Below, piece after piece: positions 1-7,918 of a stretch of DNA of 64,000 nucleotides. The translations under genes and the position numbers were made by a program. Numbering within the stretch: position 1 is the stretch's first letter; every line of letters begins with the position of its first letter. This DNA is from Kiritimatiellales bacterium (GTDB lineage Bacteria; Verrucomicrobiota; Kiritimatiellia; Kiritimatiellales; Pontiellaceae). The stretch covers positions 124,001 to 188,000 of the forward strand of contig QKAU01000006.1 in NCBI GenBank assembly GCA_003246265.1. Reading direction: 5' to 3'. Under the pieces are notes generated by a model. It was not told the DNA's origin, did not search any database, and saw nothing but the letters and a program-made list of their open reading frames with translations.

Positions 1-1073
<1,073 letters not shown>

Positions 1074-1199
1074 GCAATTACCTCTATTCGTTTATTCGGA
1101 TTTAAGAATATAGACGCGGAATCTAGCGAAGCCCCCCGCCCAATTCGATCAAAATGTTTTAAAATCTGGCGGATCCGGGGGTCGATGCTTGACCCTGCC

Positions 1200-1230
1200 T
1201 TCCCCGGCAACCTACTCTCGCCCACTTCGG
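1200..1230 (-). rRNA. Possible 3' fragment of a 5S rRNA gene (remnant)
   Basis: Read leftwards, the stretch contains GUGGGCGAGAGUAGGUUGCC followed by GGGG. This resembles the 3' part of bacterial 5S rRNA: the loop E motif GCGAGAGUAGG followed by the terminal-helix strand that usually reads like GCCGGG or GCCAGG. The rest of a 5S gene is absent, because the bases upstream on the same strand belong to the start of the divergent HAD gene. It is therefore a remnant, or a chance or co-opted leader element, and not a working rRNA. No 16S or 23S sequence is nearby. Confidence 0.4.
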
Positions 1231-1240
1231 AAACGACGCC

Positions 1241-2149
1241 ATGAAAGAATTCTCGAAAGACGACCTGCTCAACTTCCTTCCCCGGTTCCGAACCTTCGTC
1301 GGCATCGATTCCGATGGCTGCGTCTTCGATACCATGGAGATCAAGCAGAAGGATTTCTTCCACCCGAACATCATCCGCCACTGGGGGCTGGAAGCCATCG
1401 AACCGCAGGTGCGTGCCGCCGCCGAATTCACCTACCTCTACTCCACCTACCGCGGCCTCAACCGCTTCCTCGGCCTCTGCAAGACCTTCGAGTTGCTCCA
1501 CGACTGGCCCGAGGCGCGCGAAGGCGCAGCCCTGCCCGATCCGGCCGACCTGCGCGCCTACTGCGATTCCGGCCTGCCGCTGAGCAACGCCACCCTCCTG
1601 GCCGAAGCCGGTCGGACCGGAAGCCGCCTCCTGGCCGAGGCGCATGCATGGAGCCTCGCCCTCAACGACGACATCGACCGCAACATGCCCGATCCGCCCC
1701 CCTTCGATGGCGCGGAAGAGGCGCTCCAACTCGTATCCGCCTCGTCCGACGTGATCGTCATCAGCCAGACCCAGGCGGTATCGCTACTCAAGGATTGGTA
1801 CCGCGACGGACTGGACCGCTACGCCGCGGTCATCGCCGGCCCCGAACTGGGGAGCAAGATCGACCATTTCACCATGGCCGCCGTCGACCGCTATCCGCCC
1901 CGAGCCATCCTGATGGTCGGCGACGCCCCGGGCGACCTCGCCACGGCGCAGGCGATCGGCTGCAACTTCTTCCCGATCAACCCCGGCCGCGAGGTGGAGA
2001 GCTGGCGGCGCTTCATCGACGAAGCATACGCCCTGTTTCTCGACGGCGGGTTCGGCCCGGAATACCAGGAGCGTCTCAACCACGAGTTCAAGGCCCTGCT
2101 ACCCGGAACGCCGCCCTGGAAGCGGCAGGGTGAAGACGCATCAACGTAG
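1241..2149 (+). CDS. HAD-superfamily hydrolase
   Basis: A 302-residue cytoplasmic protein with haloacid dehalogenase-fold motifs. Motif I is GIDSDGCVFDT, with nucleophile Asp23 and Asp25. Motif II is the Ser in VISQTQ near residue 175. A lysine lies in GSKIDHF near residue 205. Motif IV is the acidic GDAPGD near residue 231. A helical cap of about 130 residues sits between motifs I and II, as in phosphoglycolate-phosphatase-like members. The substrate cannot be told from sequence. The start is ATG 1241, directly next to the 5S-like remnant on the opposite strand. It lies 15 bases upstream of larB in the same direction, so the two may be cotranscribed. Confidence 0.75.
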   Translation: MKEFSKDDLLNFLPRFRTFVGIDSDGCVFDTMEIKQKDFFHPNIIRHWGLEAIEPQVRAAAEFTYLYSTYRGLNRFLGLCKTFELLHDWPEAREGAALPDPADLRAYCDSGLPLSNATLLAEAGRTGSRLLAEAHAWSLALNDDIDRNMPDPPPFDGAEEALQLVSASSDVIVISQTQAVSLLKDWYRDGLDRYAAVIAGPELGSKIDHFTMAAVDRYPPRAILMVGDAPGDLATAQAIGCNFFPINPGREVESWRRFIDEAYALFLDGGFGPEYQERLNHEFKALLPGTPPWKRQGEDAST

Positions 2150-2164
2150 CAAGTGAGGTTCCCC

Positions 2165-2917
2165 ATGGATGTCGACAAGCTGGTTCACCTGCTCACCCGT
2201 TTCAGGAAGGGCGAAATCGACATGCCCGAGGCACTCGACACGCTTCGCCATCTGCCCTTCGAGGACCTCGGTTTCGCCAAGGTAGACCACCACCGCGCCT
2301 TGCGAACCGGCTATCCCGAGGTGGTCTTCTGCCAGGGCAAGACCTACGAACAGGTGGAGCAGATCTACCGCAGCCTCGAAAAGCACAACGGGAACATCCT
2401 GATGACCCGTGCGGAACCCGCCCTCTTCGGGCGCCTCCATGCCATCGACGAACGCCTGGTCTACAACGAAGCCGGCCGCACCATCAGCCTGGAAATGGAA
2501 CCGAGGGAAAAAAGCGGCAGCGTGCTGGTCATCTCTGCCGGCACCGCCGACATCCCGGTGGCCGAGGAGGCGGCCGTCACGGCATCGATTTCCGGCGCGA
2601 AGGTGGAACGGCTCTACGACTGCGGGGTTGCGGGCATCCACCGCCTCCTGGCCCAGAATGAAAAGATCCGGCGGGCGCGCTGCATCGTGGCGGTGGCCGG
2701 AATGGAGGGAGCGCTCCCCTCGGTGGTCGGCGGCCTCGCCCCCTGCCCCGTGATCGCCGTCCCCACCTCGGTGGGCTATGGATCGCATCTGGACGGCCTC
2801 GCCCCGCTCTTCACCATGCTCAATTCCTGCGCGCCCAACATCGTGGTGGTCAACATCGACAACGGCTTCGGCGCCGGCTTCACGGCCGCGATGGTCAACA
2901 ACGGCCCGGCCGCCTAG
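2165..2917 (+). CDS. larB: Nickel-pincer cofactor biosynthesis protein LarB
   Basis: LarB carboxylates and hydrolyses nicotinic acid adenine dinucleotide, the first step towards the nickel-pincer nucleotide of lactate racemase and related enzymes. The C-terminal half is PurE-like: VLVISAGTADIPVAEEA, then YDCGVAGIHRLL, VAGMEGALPSVVGGL, PTSVGYGSHLDG and a terminal NIDNGFGAG segment. ATG 2165 is preferred over the in-frame GTG at 2153 because GTGAGG before it looks like a ribosome-binding site. The length of 250 aa is normal. larC and larE are not in the window. The gene ends tail to tail with the next one, the two stops overlapping in CTAG. Confidence 0.9.
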   Translation: MDVDKLVHLLTRFRKGEIDMPEALDTLRHLPFEDLGFAKVDHHRALRTGYPEVVFCQGKTYEQVEQIYRSLEKHNGNILMTRAEPALFGRLHAIDERLVYNEAGRTISLEMEPREKSGSVLVISAGTADIPVAEEAAVTASISGAKVERLYDCGVAGIHRLLAQNEKIRRARCIVAVAGMEGALPSVVGGLAPCPVIAVPTSVGYGSHLDGLAPLFTMLNSCAPNIVVVNIDNGFGAGFTAAMVNNGPAA

Positions 2918-4146
2918 GGCTCCCCGGCAGTATCCCCGGCCAGCCGACGCAGCTCCGGCAGCAGCACCCGCCCCTTTTCGCTGGGCCGGTGCTGGTCGTC
3001 GAAGAGCAGGCTGTAGGCGAAGAGGGCGAAGCCGCGGCACCCCGACTGCCGCACGGTCTCCAACTGCTGCAGGATCTCGTCGGCGGTGTTCTTGCAGTTG
3101 ATGCCCACGACCACCGACGAGCGGAATCCCCTGCGGCCCGCGGCCCGCCGCATCTCCTTGAGATAGCCGTCGAACGAGCGCGTGCCGTAGTTCATCTGCA
3201 CCACCCAGTCGACCAGTCGCGTGCGCACCCAGCCGCCGGAATCCTGGTAGGCCGAATACCTGCCCACAACCGGATTGCCCAGCACGCTGGCCGAAAGCAG
3301 GCAGCCATCGGGTTTGGCAAGCTGCATCGTATAGGAGAGGTCGCGCACCACGCGGGTTACGGAATCGCACCGGAAGGCGGCCACCTGCGCCTTGCCGACC
3401 TCCCACCCGTGCTTTTCGTAGAGTTGCGCCAGCGACTCCGGATCATAGGAGAAGTCGGAATGCCTCATCAGCTCCTCCTCCGATGCGGCGGGATAGCGCT
3501 GCGCAGCCACGAGGTGGTAGTCGTGCGGATAGCGGATGTAGTCGAGGTGGAGACCATCGATGTCGTAGCGGCAGAGGTCGGCCGCCACGCCGCGCAGATG
3601 GGCGCGCACCTCGGGTAGCACGGGATTGAGAAAGGCGTACCATCCGGCGGTCGGCAGCATCTTGCATCCAAGCGAATCGACCATGAACCAGTCCGGGTGC
3701 GCCGTCCACAGCTGGCCGGCGCGGGCCGGTGGATCGTGGGTGCCCTTCCATCCCGGCAGGACATTCATGTAGGCATGCAGACGGACCCCGCGCGCATGGG
3801 CGCACTCGATGGCCAGTTGCAGCGGATCCCACCCGGGGTCGGTCCCCAGCGTCTCGACCTTCCCGCCCGAGAGCTCGAAGGCCCAGGGCTCGCGGTCGCT
3901 GCGGTAGAAGGCCGTCCCGTTGCCGCGGATCTGGAAGAAGCAGTCGGTGAACCCGGCATCGGCCACGTTGCCGATGATGCGCCGCACATCCTCGGGCGTC
4001 GAATAGTCGAAGCGCGTCACCCAGATGCACCGCACCTGGGGCGTGGCGGGCGCGGACGCGCGCAGCCGCCACAATGCCGCCACGACCGTCGTTGCGGCCG
4101 CCAGCAGGGTAAGTAAAACCACGAACCGTTTAAAGGGTGCCTGCAT
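2914..4146 (-). CDS. GHL10-type family 10-like glycosylhydrolase, exported
   Basis: A 410-residue protein starting with a positively charged stretch and a hydrophobic segment (VVLLTLLAAATTVVAALW), so it is probably exported or membrane-anchored. The body matches the GHL10/DUF187 (YngK-like) TIM-barrel pattern: RCIWVTRFDYSTPEDVRRII at the start, then FFQIRGNGTAFYRS, LHAYMNVLPGWKG, GLHLDYIRYPH and WVVQMNYGTR. DYIRYP is a hallmark of the family and probably holds an active-site acid. Members are presumed to hydrolyse cell-wall or environmental glycans, but few have been characterised. It is transcribed alone, and its stop codon overlaps that of larB. Confidence 0.75.
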   Translation of the reverse strand: MQAPFKRFVVLLTLLAAATTVVAALWRLRASAPATPQVRCIWVTRFDYSTPEDVRRIIGNVADAGFTDCFFQIRGNGTAFYRSDREPWAFELSGGKVETLGTDPGWDPLQLAIECAHARGVRLHAYMNVLPGWKGTHDPPARAGQLWTAHPDWFMVDSLGCKMLPTAGWYAFLNPVLPEVRAHLRGVAADLCRYDIDGLHLDYIRYPHDYHLVAAQRYPAASEEELMRHSDFSYDPESLAQLYEKHGWEVGKAQVAAFRCDSVTRVVRDLSYTMQLAKPDGCLLSASVLGNPVVGRYSAYQDSGGWVRTRLVDWVVQMNYGTRSFDGYLKEMRRAAGRRGFRSSVVVGINCKNTADEILQQLETVRQSGCRGFALFAYSLLFDDQHRPSEKGRVLLPELRRLAGDTAGEP

Positions 4147-4229
4147 CGCGCATAGATTCCGGACTTTGGAAATTTACACTCCCGTCCCCCATGTTCTAAT
4201 GTTTTGTTCCGATTACATGAAGGGAATTT

Positions 4230-4940
4230 ATGAAGTATAAGCGCATTCTCCTGAAGATCAGCGGCGAAGCCCTCCAAAACAAGCAGAAAGGCCTCAACCA
4301 TGATCCCGCCATCCTCTCCATGGTGGCGGAACAGTTCAAGAGGATGCTCGACCTCGGCGCCGAAATCGCCGTCGTGGTGGGTGGCGGAAACATCTTCCGC
4401 GGCCTCGCCGGTGCGCACACCGGCACCGACCGGACAACCGGCGACTACATGGGCATGCTCGCCACCGTCATCAATTCCATGGCCATCCAGAATGCCTTGG
4501 AGAACGAAGGGATCCAGACCCGCGTCATGACCGCCATCGCCATGCCCGCCATCGCCGAACCCTTCATCCGCCGCAAGGCGATCCGCCACCTCGAAAAGGG
4601 CCGGGTCGTCATCTTCGGCGCCGGCACCGGAAACCCCTACTTCACGACCGACAGCGCCGCCGCCCTGCGCGCCTCCGAGATCGGCGCGGACGTCCTGATG
4701 AAGGCCACCAAGGTTGACGGCATCTACAGCGAGGATCCCATGGCCAACCCCAAGGCCGAACGCTATGCCCAGATCACCTACCAGGATGCCCTGTCGCAGC
4801 AGCTCAAAGTGATGGATGCCGCCGCCTTTTCGCTCTGCATGGAGAACGACATCCCCATCGTCGTCTTCGACTTTTTCAAGAAAAACGGAATGGTGGACGT
4901 GTTCACCGGGAAGAACGCCGGGACGCTGGTCACCCACTAA
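4230..4940 (+). CDS. pyrH: Uridylate kinase
   Basis: Phosphorylates UMP to UDP in pyrimidine nucleotide synthesis. It has the amino-acid-kinase fold. The N-terminus KRILLKISGEAL carries the phosphate-binding lysine. VVVGGGNIFRG and DYMGMLATVIN follow, then the FGAGTGNPYFTTD loop and the LMKATKVDGIYSEDP segment typical of bacterial hexameric UMP kinases. At 236 aa it is full length. A GAAGGGA ribosome-binding site precedes the start. It lies 16 bases upstream of frr, the usual pyrH-frr arrangement. Confidence 0.96.
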   Translation: MKYKRILLKISGEALQNKQKGLNHDPAILSMVAEQFKRMLDLGAEIAVVVGGGNIFRGLAGAHTGTDRTTGDYMGMLATVINSMAIQNALENEGIQTRVMTAIAMPAIAEPFIRRKAIRHLEKGRVVIFGAGTGNPYFTTDSAAALRASEIGADVLMKATKVDGIYSEDPMANPKAERYAQITYQDALSQQLKVMDAAAFSLCMENDIPIVVFDFFKKNGMVDVFTGKNAGTLVTH

Positions 4941-4956
4941 CGCGCAGGAGGAAGCA

Positions 4957-5514
4957 ATGATCGACGATATTCTACTGGAAACCGATGACAAGATGGACAA
5001 GGCCGTGCAGTTCCTGCAGCAGGAGCTCAGCGGACTGCGCACCGGCAAGGCGAACCCCGCCCTGGTGGAACACATCACGGTGGACTACTACGGATCCCCC
5101 ACCCGCCTGCGCGACATCGCCAACATCTCCACCCCGGAACCGCGCCTGATCGTCATCAACCCCTTCGACCCCTCGTCGCTCGGCCTGATCGAAAAGGCGA
5201 TCGTCGTCGCCAATATCGGCATCACGCCGATGAACGACGGGCGGCTCATCCGCGTGCCCATCCCGGAGCTCTCCGAGGAGCGCCGCAAGGAGATGGTCAA
5301 GATGGCCGGACGCGTCACCGAGGAGCAACGCGTATCGATCCGCAACATCCGCCGCGATGCCAATGAACAGGTCAAGGGCCTGCAGAAGAGCGGCGATGCG
5401 ACCGAAGACGAACGCGACGCCGCCCTCGGCGACATCCAGAAGGCCACGGACGAGCGCATCAAGAAGATGGATGCCATGCTTGCGGCCAAGGAGAAGGAGA
5501 TCATGGCCGTCTAG
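4957..5514 (+). CDS. frr: Ribosome recycling factor
   Basis: Splits post-termination ribosomes together with EF-G. It is 185 aa long, the usual size. The N-terminal helix has MDKAVQFLQQELSGLRTGKA. The beta-rich head domain includes VDYYGSPTRLRDIANIS and RLIVINPFD. The long C-terminal helices contain EERRKEMVKMAGRVTEEQRV. The start ATG 4957 follows a GCAGGAGGAAG ribosome-binding site. It follows pyrH, and 74 bases separate it from coaC. Confidence 0.95.
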   Translation: MIDDILLETDDKMDKAVQFLQQELSGLRTGKANPALVEHITVDYYGSPTRLRDIANISTPEPRLIVINPFDPSSLGLIEKAIVVANIGITPMNDGRLIRVPIPELSEERRKEMVKMAGRVTEEQRVSIRNIRRDANEQVKGLQKSGDATEDERDAALGDIQKATDERIKKMDAMLAAKEKEIMAV

Positions 5515-5588
5515 ATCCGGCCGTGCATCCCTTCGCACCGATTCCGCCGGGAGGATTCCCGGACAGCCAACACGAACCAGGGGGCACC

Positions 5589-6143
5589 ATGAAACCGAAA
5601 GTGCTCATCGGCATCACCGGCGGCATTGCCGCCTACAAGACGGCGGACATCGTCAGCCAGCTTGTCCAAGCCAACTGCGAGGTGCGCGTGGTCATGACCG
5701 AGGCGGCGACCCGGTTCGTCGCCCCGCTCACCTTCGCGGCCCTCACGCAGCAGAAGGTGCTCACCTCGATCTTTCCCGACAGCTCGTCGGGCGGCATGGA
5801 CGTGATCTACCCCCACCTCTACCCCGCCAGCGAAGCCGATGCATTCGTCGTGGTGCCCGCCACCGCCGATGCCATTGCGAAGCTGGCCCACGGTTTCGGG
5901 GACGACATCGTCTGCTGCAGCGCCCTCTCGCTGAAGGCCGATTGCAAGCGGATCTACTGCCCGGCCATGAACGCCCAGATGTGGGCGCAGGAGGTCGTCA
6001 CCGACAATGCCAAGCGGCTGCTGCACCTGGGATGGCACCAGATCGGCCCGGAAAAGGGCCGCCTTGCCTGCGGCACCCACGGCTATGGCCGCATGAGCGC
6101 CCCCACCGTGATCACGCAGGTGATCCTCAACTCGATCCTGTAG
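5589..6143 (+). CDS. coaC: Phosphopantothenoylcysteine decarboxylase (stand-alone CoaC)
   Basis: FMN enzyme that decarboxylates 4'-phosphopantothenoylcysteine in coenzyme A synthesis. Domain features in order: GITGGIAAYK phosphate-binding loop (residues 8-17), PHLYPASEADA with catalytic His76, the CPAMNAQMW motif (PxMNxxMW) and a C-terminal CGTHGYGRM substrate clamp. It stops at 184 aa, so it is only the CoaC half of the usual bifunctional CoaBC (Dfp) protein. The CoaB half is the next gene, 77 bases on in the same direction. Start ATG 5589. Confidence 0.9.
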   Translation: MKPKVLIGITGGIAAYKTADIVSQLVQANCEVRVVMTEAATRFVAPLTFAALTQQKVLTSIFPDSSSGGMDVIYPHLYPASEADAFVVVPATADAIAKLAHGFGDDIVCCSALSLKADCKRIYCPAMNAQMWAQEVVTDNAKRLLHLGWHQIGPEKGRLACGTHGYGRMSAPTVITQVILNSIL

Positions 6144-6220
6144 CCGAACATGCGGCGGGATCGGGGATGGGGATGCCCTGCACCACCCCTGCAACCCATC
6201 CTTCGCCGCACCTTCTTCCC

Positions 6221-6865
6221 ATGGGCAAGCGCATCCTCATCCTCTCCGGACCGACGCACGAGTACTTCGATACCGTGCGCTACATCGGCAACGCCAGCAG
6301 CGGCCTGATGGGCAAGGCGCTGGCCGAGGCGGCGTTGGCGCGCGGCTACACCGTGGAATTCGTGACCGGCCCCGTCGCCCCGGCCAACCTGCCGGATCTC
6401 GGCAGGCAGGGGACCCTGCATCCTGTAACGGGCGCCGACGAGATGCTGGCCAAGGCCTTGAAGCTCTTCCCATCCGTCGACGCCGCCCTCTTCGCCGCGG
6501 CCGTGGCCGACTACGCCCCCGCGGAACGCAGGGTCGGCAAGATGCCCAAGTCGGACGCCGAATGGACCCTGCGGCTGCGCCCCACCCCCGACATCGCCAG
6601 GACGCTCTGCGAGGGCAAGCGGCCCAACCAGCAGGCCATCGGATTCGCCCTGCAGACCGAGGAGGGGGACGCCAACGCCCGCCGGAAGCTGGAGGGCAAG
6701 GCCCTCGACGGGATCGTCCTCAACACCCCCGCAAGCCTCGGCGCCCCCGACGGCACCTTCAGCTATCTGGCCAGGGGAACGGAGGAGTTCGAGGAATGGG
6801 GCCGCATTCCCAAGACGGAATGTGCCCGGCGCATCCTCGCCAGGCTGGAGCGCGGCCCGGCCTGA
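6221..6865 (+). CDS. coaB: Phosphopantothenate-cysteine ligase (stand-alone CoaB)
   Basis: Joins cysteine to 4'-phosphopantothenate using a nucleotide triphosphate, the step before CoaC. The N-terminus MGKRILILSGPTHEYFDTVR, followed by YIGNASSG, matches the ligase motif GPTxExxDxVRxxxNxSSG. DAALFAAAVADYAP and the IGFALQTE segment are further matches. It is 214 aa long, as expected for an isolated CoaB domain. The start is ATG 6221. The same frame stays open far upstream across frr and coaC, but that part is non-coding shadow. No clear Shine-Dalgarno sequence precedes it. Confidence 0.85.
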   Translation: MGKRILILSGPTHEYFDTVRYIGNASSGLMGKALAEAALARGYTVEFVTGPVAPANLPDLGRQGTLHPVTGADEMLAKALKLFPSVDAALFAAAVADYAPAERRVGKMPKSDAEWTLRLRPTPDIARTLCEGKRPNQQAIGFALQTEEGDANARRKLEGKALDGIVLNTPASLGAPDGTFSYLARGTEEFEEWGRIPKTECARRILARLERGPA

Positions 6866-6901
6866 GACCGCCAGGCATGGGCCACCGGACCGCCCGCACC
6901 C

Positions 6902-7918
6902 CTAGGCTTGGATCCTGAGGACGGCCCCGGACGAGGTATTGTACTTTCCGCCGCGGAAGGCGCAGAAGAGATACTCGGGCCGGCCGTCGCGCATCAGCAG
7001 TTGCGGCCGCTCGAACCGTCCTTCGCGGTCCAATCCGTTCGGGGACTCGTCGAAGTAGCGGTGCGAATTCCAGAAGGCCACCTGCGGGCTGGACCAGTGG
7101 ATGCCGTCCTCCGATTCGAAATAGAGTCCGTATTCGTGGTTCCAGTAGCCCATGTCGCGCATGACCATCTTGAAGGTGTCGCCCTCGATCCAGATGTAGG
7201 CGTCCTCGCTCTGGGCATTCTTGCCGCAATGGCGGAGGTTGATCATCGGGCCGCTGCCCTGTTTGATCCACGGCCCATCCAGGCTCGTCGCCACGGCCAG
7301 TCCGTATTGCCGGTTGGTGCGGCAGCCGTCCCCGTGTTCGAGATCATACTCCCAATCGGCAATCGACCAGCTCTTGTAGTAGAGCCACAGCTCGCCGTTG
7401 GGATGCTGCAGGAAGGCTGGATTGGTGGTGCACATGGAGTTCCACGCGGCCGGGTCGGGATCGGGCTCAATGATCGGGGTGTCGGTCCGCTCCCACGGAC
7501 CGTACAGCGAATCGGAGACCGCCATGCCGGTCCGCTTGGTATAGACGGTGCCATCGGAGGTGCCCATGTAGAAGAGGACATATTTTCCGCCCACCTCGTG
7601 GATGGTCGGATTGTGGCAGGTGGTGGCGTCCCACCAGTCGCCGCCGCGCGGCGCCACGGCCACGTCGACGGTCTCGTAGGGACCGGCCGGAGCGTCCGCC
7701 ACCGCATGGGCGATTTCGCAGCATTTGATCCAACCCTCGTGTCCGGCCTCGTTCTTCCATCGGGAATAGAAGAGGTGCACCTTGCCGTCGGGCCCATGGA
7801 TGGGGGAGCAGCACCACACATTGTAGTCGGGATCCTCCAGAACCCGCCCCACCCCGGTCAGGCCGGCGCAGAACCTGGAAATGACCAGCGGATTTTCGCT
7901 TGCCGTGATCGTCTTCAT
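6902..7918 (-). CDS. Five-bladed beta-propeller glycoside hydrolase, paralogue A
   Basis: A 338-residue protein with no signal peptide, so probably cytoplasmic. The repeated blade-like segments look like the GH43/GH32/GH117 fold: SPIHGPDGKVHLFYSRW, CHNPTIHEVGGKYVLFYMG, GMAVSDSLYGPWERT, TNPAFLQHPNGELWLYYKSW, SEDAYIWIEGDTFKMVMRDM and YFESEDGIHWSS. I cannot fix the CAZy family by eye; GH117-like or another GH43-related family is most likely. The start overlaps the stop of the upstream GH94 gene in an ATGA (7915-7918), so the two are translationally coupled. A close paralogue lies across the divergent promoter region at 10562-11587. Confidence 0.7.
   Translation of the reverse strand: MKTITASENPLVISRFCAGLTGVGRVLEDPDYNVWCCSPIHGPDGKVHLFYSRWKNEAGHEGWIKCCEIAHAVADAPAGPYETVDVAVAPRGGDWWDATTCHNPTIHEVGGKYVLFYMGTSDGTVYTKRTGMAVSDSLYGPWERTDTPIIEPDPDPAAWNSMCTTNPAFLQHPNGELWLYYKSWSIADWEYDLEHGDGCRTNRQYGLAVATSLDGPWIKQGSGPMINLRHCGKNAQSEDAYIWIEGDTFKMVMRDMGYWNHEYGLYFESEDGIHWSSPQVAFWNSHRYFDESPNGLDREGRFERPQLLMRDGRPEYLFCAFRGGKYNTSSGAVLRIQA

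Noticed and set aside
1074-1240. A SAM-sensing riboswitch upstream of metK
   Set aside because: The leader was read for the conserved SAM-I, SAM-II and SAH cores and none could be found; the only recognisable pattern is the 5S-like remnant.
5357-6220. The long upstream extension of the coaB frame
   Set aside because: It overlaps frr and coaC in another frame and shows no homology; coaB begins at its conserved motif at 6221.
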